DNA of 64,000 nt from CAYSAD01 sp964428955. Lineage in GTDB: Bacteria; Patescibacteriota; Saccharimonadia; Saccharimonadales; Saccharimonadaceae. The stretch spans positions 122,565 through 186,564 of the forward strand of contig CAYSAD010000001.1 of assembly GCA_964428955.1 (NCBI GenBank), in the 5' to 3' direction. Under the pieces are notes generated by a model that saw nothing but the letters and a program-made list of their open reading frames with translations, had not been told where the DNA came from and did not search any database. A program made the position numbers and the translations under genes. Position 1 is the first letter of the stretch, and each line of letters opens with the position of its first letter. Below are positions 34,002 through 42,839 of the stretch, piece after piece.

Positions 34002-34852
34002 ATCCGGCATTATTCACCTCCAAGAATGTTATCGTCCAAGGTATCACCGGTACGCACGGTACGTTCCATACCAAAGCTATGATTGACGCTGGCACGACTA
34101 TCGTTGGCGGGACGTCGCCTAGTAAGACAGGCCAAACGGTTCATGGCGTACCGGTGTTTGATTCGATTGCCTCGATTAAGAAAATTTTTGAAGTTGATAT
34201 AAGTATTATTTTTGTGCCAGCAAAGTTTGCAGCCGGCGCTATTTTTGAAGCCATCGATAACCACGTACCACTAATTATATGTATAACCGAAGGTATTCCG
34301 ACTCATGATATGTTGCGTATAAAACAACGATTGATGAAAGGGAATTCGACACTTATCGGACCGAACTGTCCCGGGGTTTTATTGCCCGGTGGTAATACAC
34401 TTGGCATCATTCCAACCCGTTTTGGCACTATTGGAAACATCGGTGTCGTTAGCCGCTCCGGCACTCTCACCTACGAAACCGTGGCAGGCTTGACCCAAAA
34501 AGGCATTGGGCAAAAGTATGTGATCGGCATTGGCGGTGATCCAATCAAGGGAGCGGATTTTGTAGATATTTTGACGCTTTTTGAAAACGATTCAGATGTT
34601 ACCGGTATTGTCATGGTTGGTGAGATTGGCGGTCAAAGTGAAATCGAGGCAGCCAAATTTATCAGGCAACACGTTACGAAGCCTATTTTTGGTTATATCG
34701 CCGGTTGGCAAGCCCCGCTCGACACTAGACTGGGCCACTCCGGCGCAATACTAAAAAGTGACGAAGAATCAGCCGAAACTAAAACGCGCTTGCTTTCAGA
34801 GGCAGGAGTCAAAATGGCGCGCAATGTCGTCGAGCTCGTACGATTAATCTGA
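33998..34852 (+). CDS. sucD: Succinate-CoA ligase alpha subunit
   Basis: 284 residues; the start at 33998 overlaps the sucC stop (ATGA) and begins directly before the CoA-binding fold (NVIVQGITGTHGTFHTKAMI, GGTSPSKTG). LIGPNCPG, GVVSRSGTLTYE, IGGDPIKGADFVD and the phosphohistidine loop RLGHSGAI are present, so the active-site His is kept. Forms the alpha-beta enzyme with SucC. The longer frame to 33965 is not needed. Confidence 0.94.
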   Translation: MNPALFTSKNVIVQGITGTHGTFHTKAMIDAGTTIVGGTSPSKTGQTVHGVPVFDSIASIKKIFEVDISIIFVPAKFAAGAIFEAIDNHVPLIICITEGIPTHDMLRIKQRLMKGNSTLIGPNCPGVLLPGGNTLGIIPTRFGTIGNIGVVSRSGTLTYETVAGLTQKGIGQKYVIGIGGDPIKGADFVDILTLFENDSDVTGIVMVGEIGGQSEIEAAKFIRQHVTKPIFGYIAGWQAPLDTRLGHSGAILKSDEESAETKTRLLSEAGVKMARNVVELVRLI

Positions 34853-34855
34853 TGA

Positions 34856-34861
34856 TATACT
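34856..34861 (+). promoter_or_regulatory. -10 box TATACT, near-leaderless
   Basis: TATACT ends 8 nt before the ATG at 34870, just after the sucD stop. Confidence 0.45.
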
Positions 34862-34869
34862 GATACGTA

Positions 34870-35814
34870 ATGAAAACTATCAGTATTATGATTCCAGCTT
34901 ACAATGAGCAAGAGGTGCTTCGTCCGCTCTATGATCGGTTAGCGAATCTGGCTGACTCAAATAAACGATATGATTTTGAATTCTTGTTCATCAACGATGG
35001 TAGTCGTGATAAAACCCTAGAGATCATTAAACAATTCGCCGCGACCGACCCAAGAGTCGCCTATGTTAACCTGTCGCGCAACTTCGGCAAAGAAATCGCG
35101 ATGATCGCTGGTCTTGATCATGTCAACGGCGATGCGACGGTCATCATTGATGCTGATTTACAAGATCCGCCTGAGTTGATTCCCGACATGATCAAACTAT
35201 GGGAAGACGGTTACGATGATATTTATGCTAGACGTAAAAGTCGCGCTGGTGAAAGTTTTTTCAAGAAAAAAAGTTCGGAAATCTTTTACAAACTGTTAAA
35301 GAAATCGACCAATGTGCCGATCCAAACCGATACTGGGGATTTTCGTTTACTTAGTCGCCGTTGCGTCGAGGCCCTACGGCAGTTCCGCGAATCACAGCGT
35401 TATACCAAAGGTATGTTCAGTTGGATTGGCTATAAGAAAAAGGAAATCCTCTATGACCGTGATCCTAGGGTTGCTGGTACAACCAAATGGAATTATTGGA
35501 AACTAGTTAACTTTGCAATCGACGGTATAACCTCGTTTACCACGGCCCCGCTACGACTAGCATCATTTTTTGGCGTCATCGTGTCGTTCGGCGCATTCTT
35601 ATATATCATCTACCTCGTCGTGCGAACAATTGTGTCCGGCATTGATTTGGCCGGTTATGCTTCGATGATGGCAGTTATTTTGTTCCTCGGTGGCGTCCAG
35701 TTACTCTCACTTGGTATCATTGGTGAATATATTGGTCGGATTTTCAATGAGACAAAGCAACGGCCATTATATTTCGTAGAAGAATATCATCAGCATGGTC
35801 ACCATAAAAAATAA
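34870..35814 (+). CDS. Glycosyltransferase family 2, GtrB/ArnC-like, membrane-bound
   Basis: 314 residues: GT-A domain (ISIMIPAYNEQEVLRPLYDR, LFINDGSRDKTLEII, NLSRNFGKEIAMIAGLDH, metal motif DADLQDPPELI, DTGDFRLLSRR, YDRDPRVAGTTKWNYWKL) and two C-terminal membrane helices (about 225-280). This is the standard form of polyprenyl-phosphate sugar synthases that supply GtrA/GT-C systems. The 3' end overlaps the following GtrA gene by 20 bp. Confidence 0.94.
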   Translation: MKTISIMIPAYNEQEVLRPLYDRLANLADSNKRYDFEFLFINDGSRDKTLEIIKQFAATDPRVAYVNLSRNFGKEIAMIAGLDHVNGDATVIIDADLQDPPELIPDMIKLWEDGYDDIYARRKSRAGESFFKKKSSEIFYKLLKKSTNVPIQTDTGDFRLLSRRCVEALRQFRESQRYTKGMFSWIGYKKKEILYDRDPRVAGTTKWNYWKLVNFAIDGITSFTTAPLRLASFFGVIVSFGAFLYIIYLVVRTIVSGIDLAGYASMMAVILFLGGVQLLSLGIIGEYIGRIFNETKQRPLYFVEEYHQHGHHKK

Positions 35815-36211
35815 ACACGAAAAAGCCCGGTTTGGAATTGTCGGAGCAACAAGTACAGCGATTGATTTCGGAGTGTTATTTGTTTTACACGCGCTTGGTG
35901 TGGCTACAATCCCAGCAAACTTCGTTTCAACCTCGCTGGGGTTCTGCTTCAGTTTTACCGCCAACCGCCACTATACTTTTAAGGTTCATGGCGGCTTATT
36001 AAAGCGACAGATTACTCTATTCCTTGTCGTTACATTGATAGGTATTTGGGTGATCCAGCCAGTTATTATTTTTTTTGTCGAACCGTTAATCGCCAACCTT
36101 GGCTTTTCCGCGTGGGTCGATTTGGCATACGCAAAATTGATTGCCACAGGCGTGACAATGTTTTGGAATTACATCTTATACTCACGTGTAGTGTTTAAAA
36201 AAGCCGACTAG
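35795..36211 (+). CDS. GtrA-family membrane protein
   Basis: 138 residues with four membrane segments and the GtrA pattern ARFGIVGATSTAIDFGVLFV, LGFCFSFTANRHYTF, and FWNYILYSRVVF at the end. Partner of the preceding GtrB-like synthase, likely in flipping or using a polyprenyl-phosphate sugar. The start lies inside the upstream gene. The 3' end overlaps the convergent cupin gene by 4 bp. Second such pair in the window (compare 21325-22457). Confidence 0.9.
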   Translation: MVTIKNKHEKARFGIVGATSTAIDFGVLFVLHALGVATIPANFVSTSLGFCFSFTANRHYTFKVHGGLLKRQITLFLVVTLIGIWVIQPVIIFFVEPLIANLGFSAWVDLAYAKLIATGVTMFWNYILYSRVVFKKAD

Positions 36212-36738
36212 CGATTATAGTCATCACTCAGACGAACAATATCACTCTCGTCAGATAAATTCATCGGATCGGTGTGTTGCCATATCTCTGCGACGATAGT
36301 GAAATTATCGCCACCGATCAGTCGGTGCCGAACACCGCGTCGTATTTGCACAACTTCACCAACGACAGTTTGGCAAGATTCCGTTTGTTCATTACTATCG
36401 CTTCGCACATAAGCGCCAGGTGTTAGAAATAACCACCACTCTGCTCGTCTATCGTGATACTGCCAACTGAGTCGTTGATGTGGACTAATGATAAGAAATT
36501 TTATTCCAAGTTCGGTTGATTGTTGGTTTGTTTTTAGGTCGTCTATCGAAAGGTTAGAGAAGAATTCTTTAATGAACATACCGTTACCAGCCGCATCTAG
36601 CCGAAGATAGGCACCCCAGGGCTTCGTATCATTACGCTCAATAACAATATAGCCAGCTTTCGTAGCCCAATCAACAAGTGTTGAGGTGAGAGTGTTTAAG
36701 TTAGTGGTTTTTGTAGTGTCGAGAGTTTCAAGGTTCAT
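36208..36738 (-). CDS. Cupin protein like the type II mannose-6-phosphate isomerase domain
   Basis: 176 residues. A helical N-terminus (1 to about 35) is followed by KPWGAYLRL and a cupin barrel with LIISPHQRLSWQYHDRRAEW, VQIRRGVRHRL and the C-terminal EIWQHTDPMNLSDESDIVRL, like the PMI domain of ManC-type proteins. No guanylyltransferase half is present. Could isomerise a sugar phosphate, but the metal-binding His set (QYHDRRAEWW in place of QxHxHRxE) is altered, so activity is uncertain. It lies 5 bp after jag in the rnpA operon. Confidence 0.75.
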   Translation of the reverse strand: MNLETLDTTKTTNLNTLTSTLVDWATKAGYIVIERNDTKPWGAYLRLDAAGNGMFIKEFFSNLSIDDLKTNQQSTELGIKFLIISPHQRLSWQYHDRRAEWWLFLTPGAYVRSDSNEQTESCQTVVGEVVQIRRGVRHRLIGGDNFTIVAEIWQHTDPMNLSDESDIVRLSDDYNR

Positions 36739-36743
36739 AAAAC

Positions 36744-37205
36744 TTATGAGCTTTTTTGAGCGATAATCAACCGACGGTCGCGGCCTTCACCTTCGGAAAA
36801 TGTTTCAATGTCCGTATAATCGGTAGCGACTTGGTGAACGACCCGACGGTCTGCTGCATTTAACTGTGCGACGTATGAGTCGCCGGTTTTTTGAACGCCA
36901 GCAATCCATTCACGGGCTTGTTCGGCCAACTTTTCGGCTCGTTGTTTTTTATAGCCGGCTATATCGACATTGACGCGCTGCAATGTAGCGTTTTGGTTAC
37001 GCAGGGTCGTCGAGATGATATACTGCAAGCTCCTGAGCGTGTCGGCGTTACGGCCGATCAGTAGGCTGTTCGATTCACTCGACGGTACGTCAAGCTCGAT
37101 CACATCATCTTCGGCTGAAGCCTCAACTTCGATATTGATACCAAAAAAACTCAATACATCTTCAAGGTATTTTTTTGCGAACGCGATTGATTCTGTTTGA
37201 TTCAT
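36744..37205 (-). CDS. jag: Jag/KhpB RNA-binding protein (KH-R3H)
   Basis: 153 residues: a KH domain (FGINIEVEASAEDDVIELDV, SLLIGRNADTLRSLQYII) and an R3H domain (REWIAG, then LNAADRRVVHQVATDYTDIE and GEGRDRRLIIA). The N-terminal Jag_N domain is missing. KhpB-type proteins bind RNA and affect cell elongation and division in Gram-positives. Start overlaps the yidC stop by 4 bp; classic jag-yidC-rnpA-rpmH order. Confidence 0.93.
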   Translation of the reverse strand: MNQTESIAFAKKYLEDVLSFFGINIEVEASAEDDVIELDVPSSESNSLLIGRNADTLRSLQYIISTTLRNQNATLQRVNVDIAGYKKQRAEKLAEQAREWIAGVQKTGDSYVAQLNAADRRVVHQVATDYTDIETFSEGEGRDRRLIIAQKSS

Positions 37206-38143
37206 GACGGTTTCCTCCTGTCATCTTTGGCTGTGATCCGGGTGACAGTCCCCTCCCGAGCCGCTTTCTCGCGGGCTTTAGTGGTGGCCTTTTTAGCTGG
37301 TTTCGACACCGCCGTATCGGCTAATTCTTCCAGTTCTTCGGTGTCTTGTTTCAAAAGATAATACTGCTGAACTACCGCCACTATGTTTGACACACCGTAA
37401 TAAAGCGCAATCGCGCCAGGCACACTGATCATAATGAAGAACATAAAGAACGGCAATATCTTCATCATCTTTGAACTGATAGCGGCGTTCATTTCTGACT
37501 GATTAGCTGATTTACCTTCACTCGCCTCAGCCATGATGTCACGTAGCCGTTTCTTATTTTCCTGCTGTGGCATAGTTTGCTTGCTCATGATGTACTGAGT
37601 ACCCGCCGCCACAAGCGCCAAGATAACAAGCACTACATCGACGCCATGTGGGCCGATTGCTGGATTCGTCAAGTCGACTACACCGAGCAGTTTTTCGTTA
37701 AACTGGTCAGGGTGTTGGATTAAGTGTTGAATCGGGCCGACCTTTTCCAAGAAACCATAGGTGTATTGGGCAAGCTGTTCTCGATGAATCGTAAAGATTT
37801 GAATCACATGATACAGCGCTATGAATATCGGTAACTGGATGAGAAGAATTAAAATTGAGCGAAATGGACTGACACCGTGCTTCTTATACAACTCCAGCAT
37901 TTGCGTGCTTTCAAGTTGACGGTTGCCTTTGGCTTGTTTTTTTATCCGTGCCAGTTCTGGCTGTAGTTTGCGCATCGCTCGGGTTTGGTGAAGTTGTCGT
38001 TTTACCAAAGGGAACAGCGCAAAACGAACGATAACCGTAAAGATGATCACAGCTACACCGAAATCACCACCTGGAATGATGCTATAGAGTGCCATCAGTA
38101 GGTTGAAAATCGGCTGGACGATCAACAAGTCAAAAATATTCAC
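37202..38143 (-). CDS. yidC: YidC/Oxa1/SpoIIIJ membrane protein insertase
   Basis: 313 residues of the Gram-positive type, without the big periplasmic P1 domain. N-terminal membrane segment, then VIVRFALFPLVKRQLHQTRA with the groove Arg, the coiled cytoplasmic hairpin MRKLQPELARIKKQAKGNRQ, and helices with PIFIALYHVI, TQYIMSKQTM and FFMFFIMISVPGAIALYYGV. Basic C-terminal tail. No lipobox at the N-terminus. Inserts and folds membrane proteins. Confidence 0.95.
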   Translation of the reverse strand: MNIFDLLIVQPIFNLLMALYSIIPGGDFGVAVIIFTVIVRFALFPLVKRQLHQTRAMRKLQPELARIKKQAKGNRQLESTQMLELYKKHGVSPFRSILILLIQLPIFIALYHVIQIFTIHREQLAQYTYGFLEKVGPIQHLIQHPDQFNEKLLGVVDLTNPAIGPHGVDVVLVILALVAAGTQYIMSKQTMPQQENKKRLRDIMAEASEGKSANQSEMNAAISSKMMKILPFFMFFIMISVPGAIALYYGVSNIVAVVQQYYLLKQDTEELEELADTAVSKPAKKATTKAREKAAREGTVTRITAKDDRRKPS

Positions 38144-38183
38144 GTAAAAACTCCGTCGTTTGTATTGGTATGATTATACCAGT

Positions 38184-38540
38184 TTAGGTTTCAGGTTTAT
38201 AGAGGTTCGCTTCTTTTAGGAAACTTTCTAGGCTCTTTGTGAGTTCGCTCGCTGGTGTCTCGGTAATTTCAGCGGAGCTGACAATGATCACAATATCGCT
38301 GGGTTTGAGTCGGTCGACACCAATCAAACGGATTGTTTCGTAGAGCCGCCGCCGAATTCTATTACGACCAACGGCACTTTTTAGCACTTTCTTGCTTACG
38401 ACGATAGCGATCCGAGGTCGTTTGCGGCGAGGATTAAGACTATATTTCAATGTAAAGAAGTGGGTACGAAGCGCCCGGCCGTTCTTATAAACAAACCTTA
38501 AACTGCCGTGACCATGAAATCGATAATCAAATGCAAGCAT
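38184..38540 (-). CDS. rnpA: Ribonuclease P protein component
   Basis: 118 residues with the RnpA signature RPRIAIVVSKKVLKSAVGRN, then RIRRRLYETIR, and early GHGSLRFVYKNG (a variant of the F-x-x-V-x-x-x-G region). Helps the RNase P RNA mature tRNA 5' ends. Lies between yidC and rpmH on the same strand. Confidence 0.95.
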   Translation of the reverse strand: MLAFDYRFHGHGSLRFVYKNGRALRTHFFTLKYSLNPRRKRPRIAIVVSKKVLKSAVGRNRIRRRLYETIRLIGVDRLKPSDIVIIVSSAEITETPASELTKSLESFLKEANLYKPET

Positions 38541-38571
38541 ATAATGTTCAGTATAAGGCTATCTGAGGAAC

Positions 38572-38605
38572 AAATAAACGCCCTGTTTTCTGGGGCGTTT
38601 ATTTT
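38572..38605. terminator. Bidirectional hairpin between rnpA and rpmH
   Basis: AATAAACGCCC and GGGCGTTTATT arms (11 bp) with a 9-base loop and TTTT beyond; terminates rpmH transcripts in part before rnpA. Confidence 0.7.
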
Positions 38606-38608
38606 AGG

Positions 38609-38746
38609 TTAGACCGTCAGTTTAGCGCGACCTTTCAGGCGGCGGCGTTTCAGGACCGCGCGGCCAGCCTTGGTACTAACACGGGCTCGGAAGCCGTGTG
38701 TTCGGGCGCGGTGACGTGTATGTGGTTGGTGTGTCCGTTTTGGCAT
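38609..38746 (-). CDS. rpmH: Ribosomal protein L34
   Basis: 45 residues read directly from the sequence: MPKRTHQPHTRHRARTHGF, then RARVSTKAGRAVLKRRRLKG and RAKLTV. It has the L34 core THGF-x-x-R-x-x-T-x-x-G-R-x-V-L-x-x-R-R-x-K-G-R. Start ATG at 38746. First gene of the rpmH-rnpA-yidC-jag block facing away from dnaA. Confidence 0.96.
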   Translation of the reverse strand: MPKRTHQPHTRHRARTHGFRARVSTKAGRAVLKRRRLKGRAKLTV

Positions 38747-39000
38747 AGTGTGTGTAATTGTACTCTTTCTCGAGGTATTTTTCAAGTCTTAGTGGTTGAA
38801 TAATGAAAGTTTTTCTTATGTAAGTAGTTTTTTATCCACGTTTTAACTTCAATTTTCCACACATTTATATCTGTAGGTCGATTTTGTGGAAAACTACGTC
38901 CCTTTTACATCCAACTAATTGAGTTTGTTTTCGGGGTTGTGGATAACTATATCTTTACCGTATACTTGGAAGTACTAAATCAAACGTGCGAGGAGTGTAG
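38747..39000. other. rpmH-dnaA intergenic region with DnaA boxes (part of putative oriC)
   Basis: 254 AT-rich bases. TTATCCACG at 38832-38840, TTTTCCACA at 38853-38861, its complement TGTGGAAAA at 38885-38893 and a perfect box (complement TGTGGATAA) at 38938-38946. A TATACT box and GAGGAG site near the end serve dnaA. Confidence 0.75.
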
Positions 39001-40362
39001 ATGGCCGTTTATTCGGGTTTATGGCAAAGTGTCCTAGGTGAAATAGAGCTCTCGGTTTCACATGCCACTTATATGACTTGGTTTAAAAACACTGAGCTTG
39101 TATCAAACTCAAGTGACGATATCGTTATTGCTGTGCCTAACATTTTCGCTAAGCGTCAGTTCGAAGTAAAATTCAATGATCAAATAAAGCAGATTTTGCA
39201 AAAGAACGGTGTAGCGGCTACGAAAGTCAGTTATGAAGTCCGTTCATCTCATAAGAAACCTCTGACTCGCGAGACGACAGTTGACCTATCAACAAACAAC
39301 TCCCATGAAGTGACCACATCGAAGATTGCCGATAGTTCAAAAAATAAATCAGGTCTTAATCCACGATACACATTTTCGAATTTCATCGTCGGTTCTAGTA
39401 ACGACTTAGCTTACACTGCTTGTCAGGCTGTGGCCGCGAATCCTGGTATAAAATATAATCCGTTATTTTTATATGGCGGTGTCGGACTTGGTAAAACCCA
39501 TTTGATGCAGGCAGTTGGTAATGAAATCACTACTAATAACCCAACAGCTAATGTTTTATATATTAGTTCGGAAACGTTCGTTAAAGAGTTTTTAGAAAGT
39601 ATTCGATTCAAGAAAAAGGGTTTTTCTGATAAATACCGTAATGTCGATGTTCTTATTGTTGATGATATGCAGTTTATCGCCGGTAAAGAAAAAACCCAGG
39701 AAGAGTTCTTTCATACGTTCAACGCCCTTCATCAAGCTAATAAACAAATTATCATAAGTTCCGATAAACCACCACGTAGTATTCCAACCCTCACCGAGCG
39801 GTTACGGAGCCGGTTTGAATGGGGTATGGCAATCGACGTGCAAATGCCTGATTTCGAAACCCGTTCAGCAATCGTTGAAGCGAAAGCTGCCCAGGCGAAT
39901 ATTGAACTTGGTCGCGACACGGTAGAATATCTTGCTAATAATGTGAAAACGAATATCCGTGAACTTGAGGGTGCCCTTAACCAGTTACTCGCCTATGCTG
40001 AAATGCGTGGCATCACACCGGATATCTCAACCGCTGAGGGTTTAATTGGTAATGTTCGCCGTTCCCGTCCACAACATCTAACTGCTAAGCAAATTATTGA
40101 TAAAACAGCTCGACACTTCCAACTTCAGGTTGATGAGATTTGTAGTCCAAAACGTGATAAACATATCGTTACACCTAGACAGATCGCTATGTATTTACTT
40201 CGAAGTGAATTACATCTTAGTTTCCCGAAGATTGCTAATGAACTTGGTCGAAAAGACCACACCACCGCCATTCACTCAGTTGAGAAAATTGAGAAGTCGA
40301 TTAAACTCGATTATCTAATTCGAGAACAAGTAGCTGATATACGGGAGAAGTTGTATGTATAA
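39001..40362 (+). CDS. dnaA: Chromosomal replication initiator DnaA
   Basis: 453 residues with all four domains: N-terminal DnaB-interaction domain (about 1-80, TYMTWFKNTEL), linker, AAA+ core (NPRYTFSNFIVGSSNDLAYT, Walker A YGGVGLGKTHLMQAVG, Walker B VDVLIVDDMQFIAGKEKTQE, sensor region TLTERLRSRFEWGM), and C-terminal DnaA-box helix-turn-helix (ELGRKDHTTAIHSVEKI). Preceded by GAGGAG 5 bases before the ATG. Opens the origin; boxes lie on both sides of the gene. Confidence 0.98.
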   Translation: MAVYSGLWQSVLGEIELSVSHATYMTWFKNTELVSNSSDDIVIAVPNIFAKRQFEVKFNDQIKQILQKNGVAATKVSYEVRSSHKKPLTRETTVDLSTNNSHEVTTSKIADSSKNKSGLNPRYTFSNFIVGSSNDLAYTACQAVAANPGIKYNPLFLYGGVGLGKTHLMQAVGNEITTNNPTANVLYISSETFVKEFLESIRFKKKGFSDKYRNVDVLIVDDMQFIAGKEKTQEEFFHTFNALHQANKQIIISSDKPPRSIPTLTERLRSRFEWGMAIDVQMPDFETRSAIVEAKAAQANIELGRDTVEYLANNVKTNIRELEGALNQLLAYAEMRGITPDISTAEGLIGNVRRSRPQHLTAKQIIDKTARHFQLQVDEICSPKRDKHIVTPRQIAMYLLRSELHLSFPKIANELGRKDHTTAIHSVEKIEKSIKLDYLIREQVADIREKLYV

Positions 40363-40615
40363 TAATTGTGCACAAACTGTGCGACCGTTAATGGTTAATA
40401 GTGGGAAGGTTTGTGATTACTTACCCACACAATCACATTGGATGAAATTGAACTGGACTTTTACTCGGAAAAATAGTGTGTTCTACTCATCATTACCTAT
40501 AGTTACACACTCGCTTATGCACCATGAAAATAACTCATTCTTATCTGTGATAACCCGGTTTATCCCCCTTATCCACAACACCTACTATAACCAACCAGAA
40601 AGGAAATAAAAAATA
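40363..40615. other. dnaA-dnaN intergenic region, AT-rich, DnaA box
   Basis: 253 bases without a credible gene. A perfect TTATCCACA lies at 40569-40577 with related TTACCCACA and TTATCCCCC sequences nearby. Probably contains the second half of oriC and the dnaN leader (AAAGGA before the ATG). Confidence 0.65.
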
Positions 40616-41719
40616 ATGGAACTACAAGTAACACAAGAAAACTTATCACGAGCATTAGCTGTCGTAGCACGGGTAGCGAGCAGTAAGACACAGTTACCTA
40701 TTCTTAGTAATATTCTTTTTCGAACCGATAACAATCGCCTATTAATTGCAGCCACTAACCTAGAAATCGCTTCAAGTCATTATATCGGCGCTAAAATCAC
40801 CAAACAAGGTGCAATCACAGTACCGGCAAAACTAGTCACTGAATTTATTGCCAACCTTCCTAACGGTCAAGTTGATCTTAAAGTGAATAATAATCAATTA
40901 CATATAAAAAGCGGCAGTTTCTCATCGATGATAAATGGTATTGTGGCTGATGAATTTCCTGAATTGCCGGTGATCGACGAGAAAAACTCTATAAGTTATA
41001 AAATAGCCACTGACGAATTCAAACAAGCTGTTTCACAGACGATAATTACAAGTAGTAATGATACGACTCGTCCAGTCTTAACGGGTGTTTATTGGCACTC
41101 ATTTGAAGGTTTTTTATATCTCGCAGCTACCGATGGTTATCGACTTTCCCAGCGACGAGTTGTTGAGACGAAAAGTACGATTTCGGCAATTATTCCGACA
41201 TCAACACTCCAAGAGGTGTTACGAGTTATCCGCGACGAAACCACTGAGATCGAGTTATTATTTAACGATACGCAAGTCCATTTTCGGCTCGACGAGGCTG
41301 AAATAACTAGTCGTCTAATTGATGGCACATTCCCAGATTATCGTAAATTAATTCCACAAAACTCCGAAACTCAAATTATAGTAAAAAAATCTGATTTTGT
41401 GCGTATAACAAAAATTGCCAGTTTATTTGCGCGCGATTCCGGCGGCGGTATTACATTGAGTGCTGATAGTGATACTGATACTCTCTCGATTCATTCTATC
41501 GCCTCTGAAGTTGGTGAAAACACTTCTGAAGCGCCAACTAAATCGATTACCGCCAGTGGTATCATTACGTTAAACTCGCGCTATCTCCAAGAAGCATTGG
41601 CGGTAATAGAAAGTGATGAGATCCGGTTTAGTTTTAGTGGAAAATTATCACCGAGCGTCTTAACGACCAACGAAACTACCCCACTCTACACCCATATCAT
41701 CATGCCGCTAAAAAGCTAA
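40616..41719 (+). CDS. dnaN: DNA polymerase III beta sliding clamp
   Basis: 367 residues in three clamp domains: MELQVTQENLSRALAVVARV and LPILSNIL at the start, VPAKLVTEFIANLPNGQVDL, central FKQAVSQTIITSSNDTTRPV followed by LTGVYW and ATDGYRLSQRRV, then LIDGTFPDYRKLIP, and the C-terminal YTHIIMPLKS. Forms the ring that tethers the polymerase. AAAGGA lies upstream; 2 bases separate it from recF. Confidence 0.97.
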   Translation: MELQVTQENLSRALAVVARVASSKTQLPILSNILFRTDNNRLLIAATNLEIASSHYIGAKITKQGAITVPAKLVTEFIANLPNGQVDLKVNNNQLHIKSGSFSSMINGIVADEFPELPVIDEKNSISYKIATDEFKQAVSQTIITSSNDTTRPVLTGVYWHSFEGFLYLAATDGYRLSQRRVVETKSTISAIIPTSTLQEVLRVIRDETTEIELLFNDTQVHFRLDEAEITSRLIDGTFPDYRKLIPQNSETQIIVKKSDFVRITKIASLFARDSGGGITLSADSDTDTLSIHSIASEVGENTSEAPTKSITASGIITLNSRYLQEALAVIESDEIRFSFSGKLSPSVLTTNETTPLYTHIIMPLKS

Positions 41720-41721
41720 TC

Positions 41722-42756
41722 ATGACAACAATACGGTCGGTCTATATTCAAAATATCCGTAGTCACCGCGAGTACAACTTAATCCTGTCACCACACACAA
41801 CGACGATAACGGGAAAGAATGGTGTCGGTAAGACATCGCTACTTGAAGCATTATATATCGCCCTTCAGGGAACTTCTTTCCGTGGTAGTGACACAGAACT
41901 CATCACACATGGCTGTGACTGGTATCATATAGATTTAAGTTGGAGTGACGACATCCGTCGCAGTGTGACATTTGAGCCGGAAAAACCGGCCGGAAAAAAG
42001 AAATTCGTCATCAATGAAAAAACCAGTTATAGGTTAACGACCGCAAATAAATATCCGGTCGTTATATTTGAACCAGAGGATTTACGGCTTATAAACGGCT
42101 CACCGAGCCGTCGACGTTTATTTATTGACCGATTCATATCTCAAATCAATCCCAATTTCCATCAGGCGGTTGTCAAATACGACAAAGCCCTGCGTCAACG
42201 TAATAAACTTCTAAAACAACACGAACTCCATAAGGATGAATTATTCGTCTGGAACACTATTTTAGCGCAGTACGGGGCATATATCACGACCGAACGTATC
42301 CAGTTCATCGAAAAATTAAACCAACAGTTATCGGAAAAATATATTACCATCGCCGGCGGTTTGGATGATGTGGCGATTCACTACTCAGAAACACTGGTTG
42401 GTGATGTGTCATCAAAGCTATTGGCTGGTTTGGAAGCGTCGTTTCAAAAAGACCGACTACTCGGCTACACAAGTATTGGACCACACCGTAGCGATATTGT
42501 TATTTCACTTAATGGTATGCCGGCTATTCAAACGGCATCGCGTGGCGAAAACCGAACGATTATATTAGCGCTAAAACTACTTGAAGCCGATTTACTTTAT
42601 GATTTAGTTGGTAAAAAACCACTCGTCTTACTTGATGACGTGTTTAGTGAACTCGACGACGATCGACAACGTAATATTAGTGAAACTGGTTTTCAAACTG
42701 TCATTACTTCGACGACAACTCCAGAAAATTTGAAATTCAAAACAATTAAACTATAG
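41722..42756 (+). CDS. recF: DNA replication/repair protein RecF
   Basis: 344 residues of the SMC-like ATPase fold: IQNIRSHREYNLILSPHTTT, Walker A GKNGVGKTSLLEALY, FEPEDLRLINGSPSRRRLFI, signature SRGENRTIILALKL and Walker B LVLLDDVFSELDDDRQ. Loads RecA at gaps and aids fork restart. Last gene of the origin operon; no clear terminator follows. Confidence 0.96.
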   Translation: MTTIRSVYIQNIRSHREYNLILSPHTTTITGKNGVGKTSLLEALYIALQGTSFRGSDTELITHGCDWYHIDLSWSDDIRRSVTFEPEKPAGKKKFVINEKTSYRLTTANKYPVVIFEPEDLRLINGSPSRRRLFIDRFISQINPNFHQAVVKYDKALRQRNKLLKQHELHKDELFVWNTILAQYGAYITTERIQFIEKLNQQLSEKYITIAGGLDDVAIHYSETLVGDVSSKLLAGLEASFQKDRLLGYTSIGPHRSDIVISLNGMPAIQTASRGENRTIILALKLLEADLLYDLVGKKPLVLLDDVFSELDDDRQRNISETGFQTVITSTTTPENLKFKTIKL

Positions 42757-42839
42757 GTTAATAACAAACCACACTATTTATTTAAGAACCTAATCGTGCA
42801 CTTACAGATCACTATCAATATATAACAACCTACTCTAAG

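Noticed and set aside
40355..40609. 84-codon plus-strand frame between dnaA and dnaN
   Set aside because: Overlaps the AT-rich origin region with a DnaA box, has no recognisable protein features and no supporting start signal.
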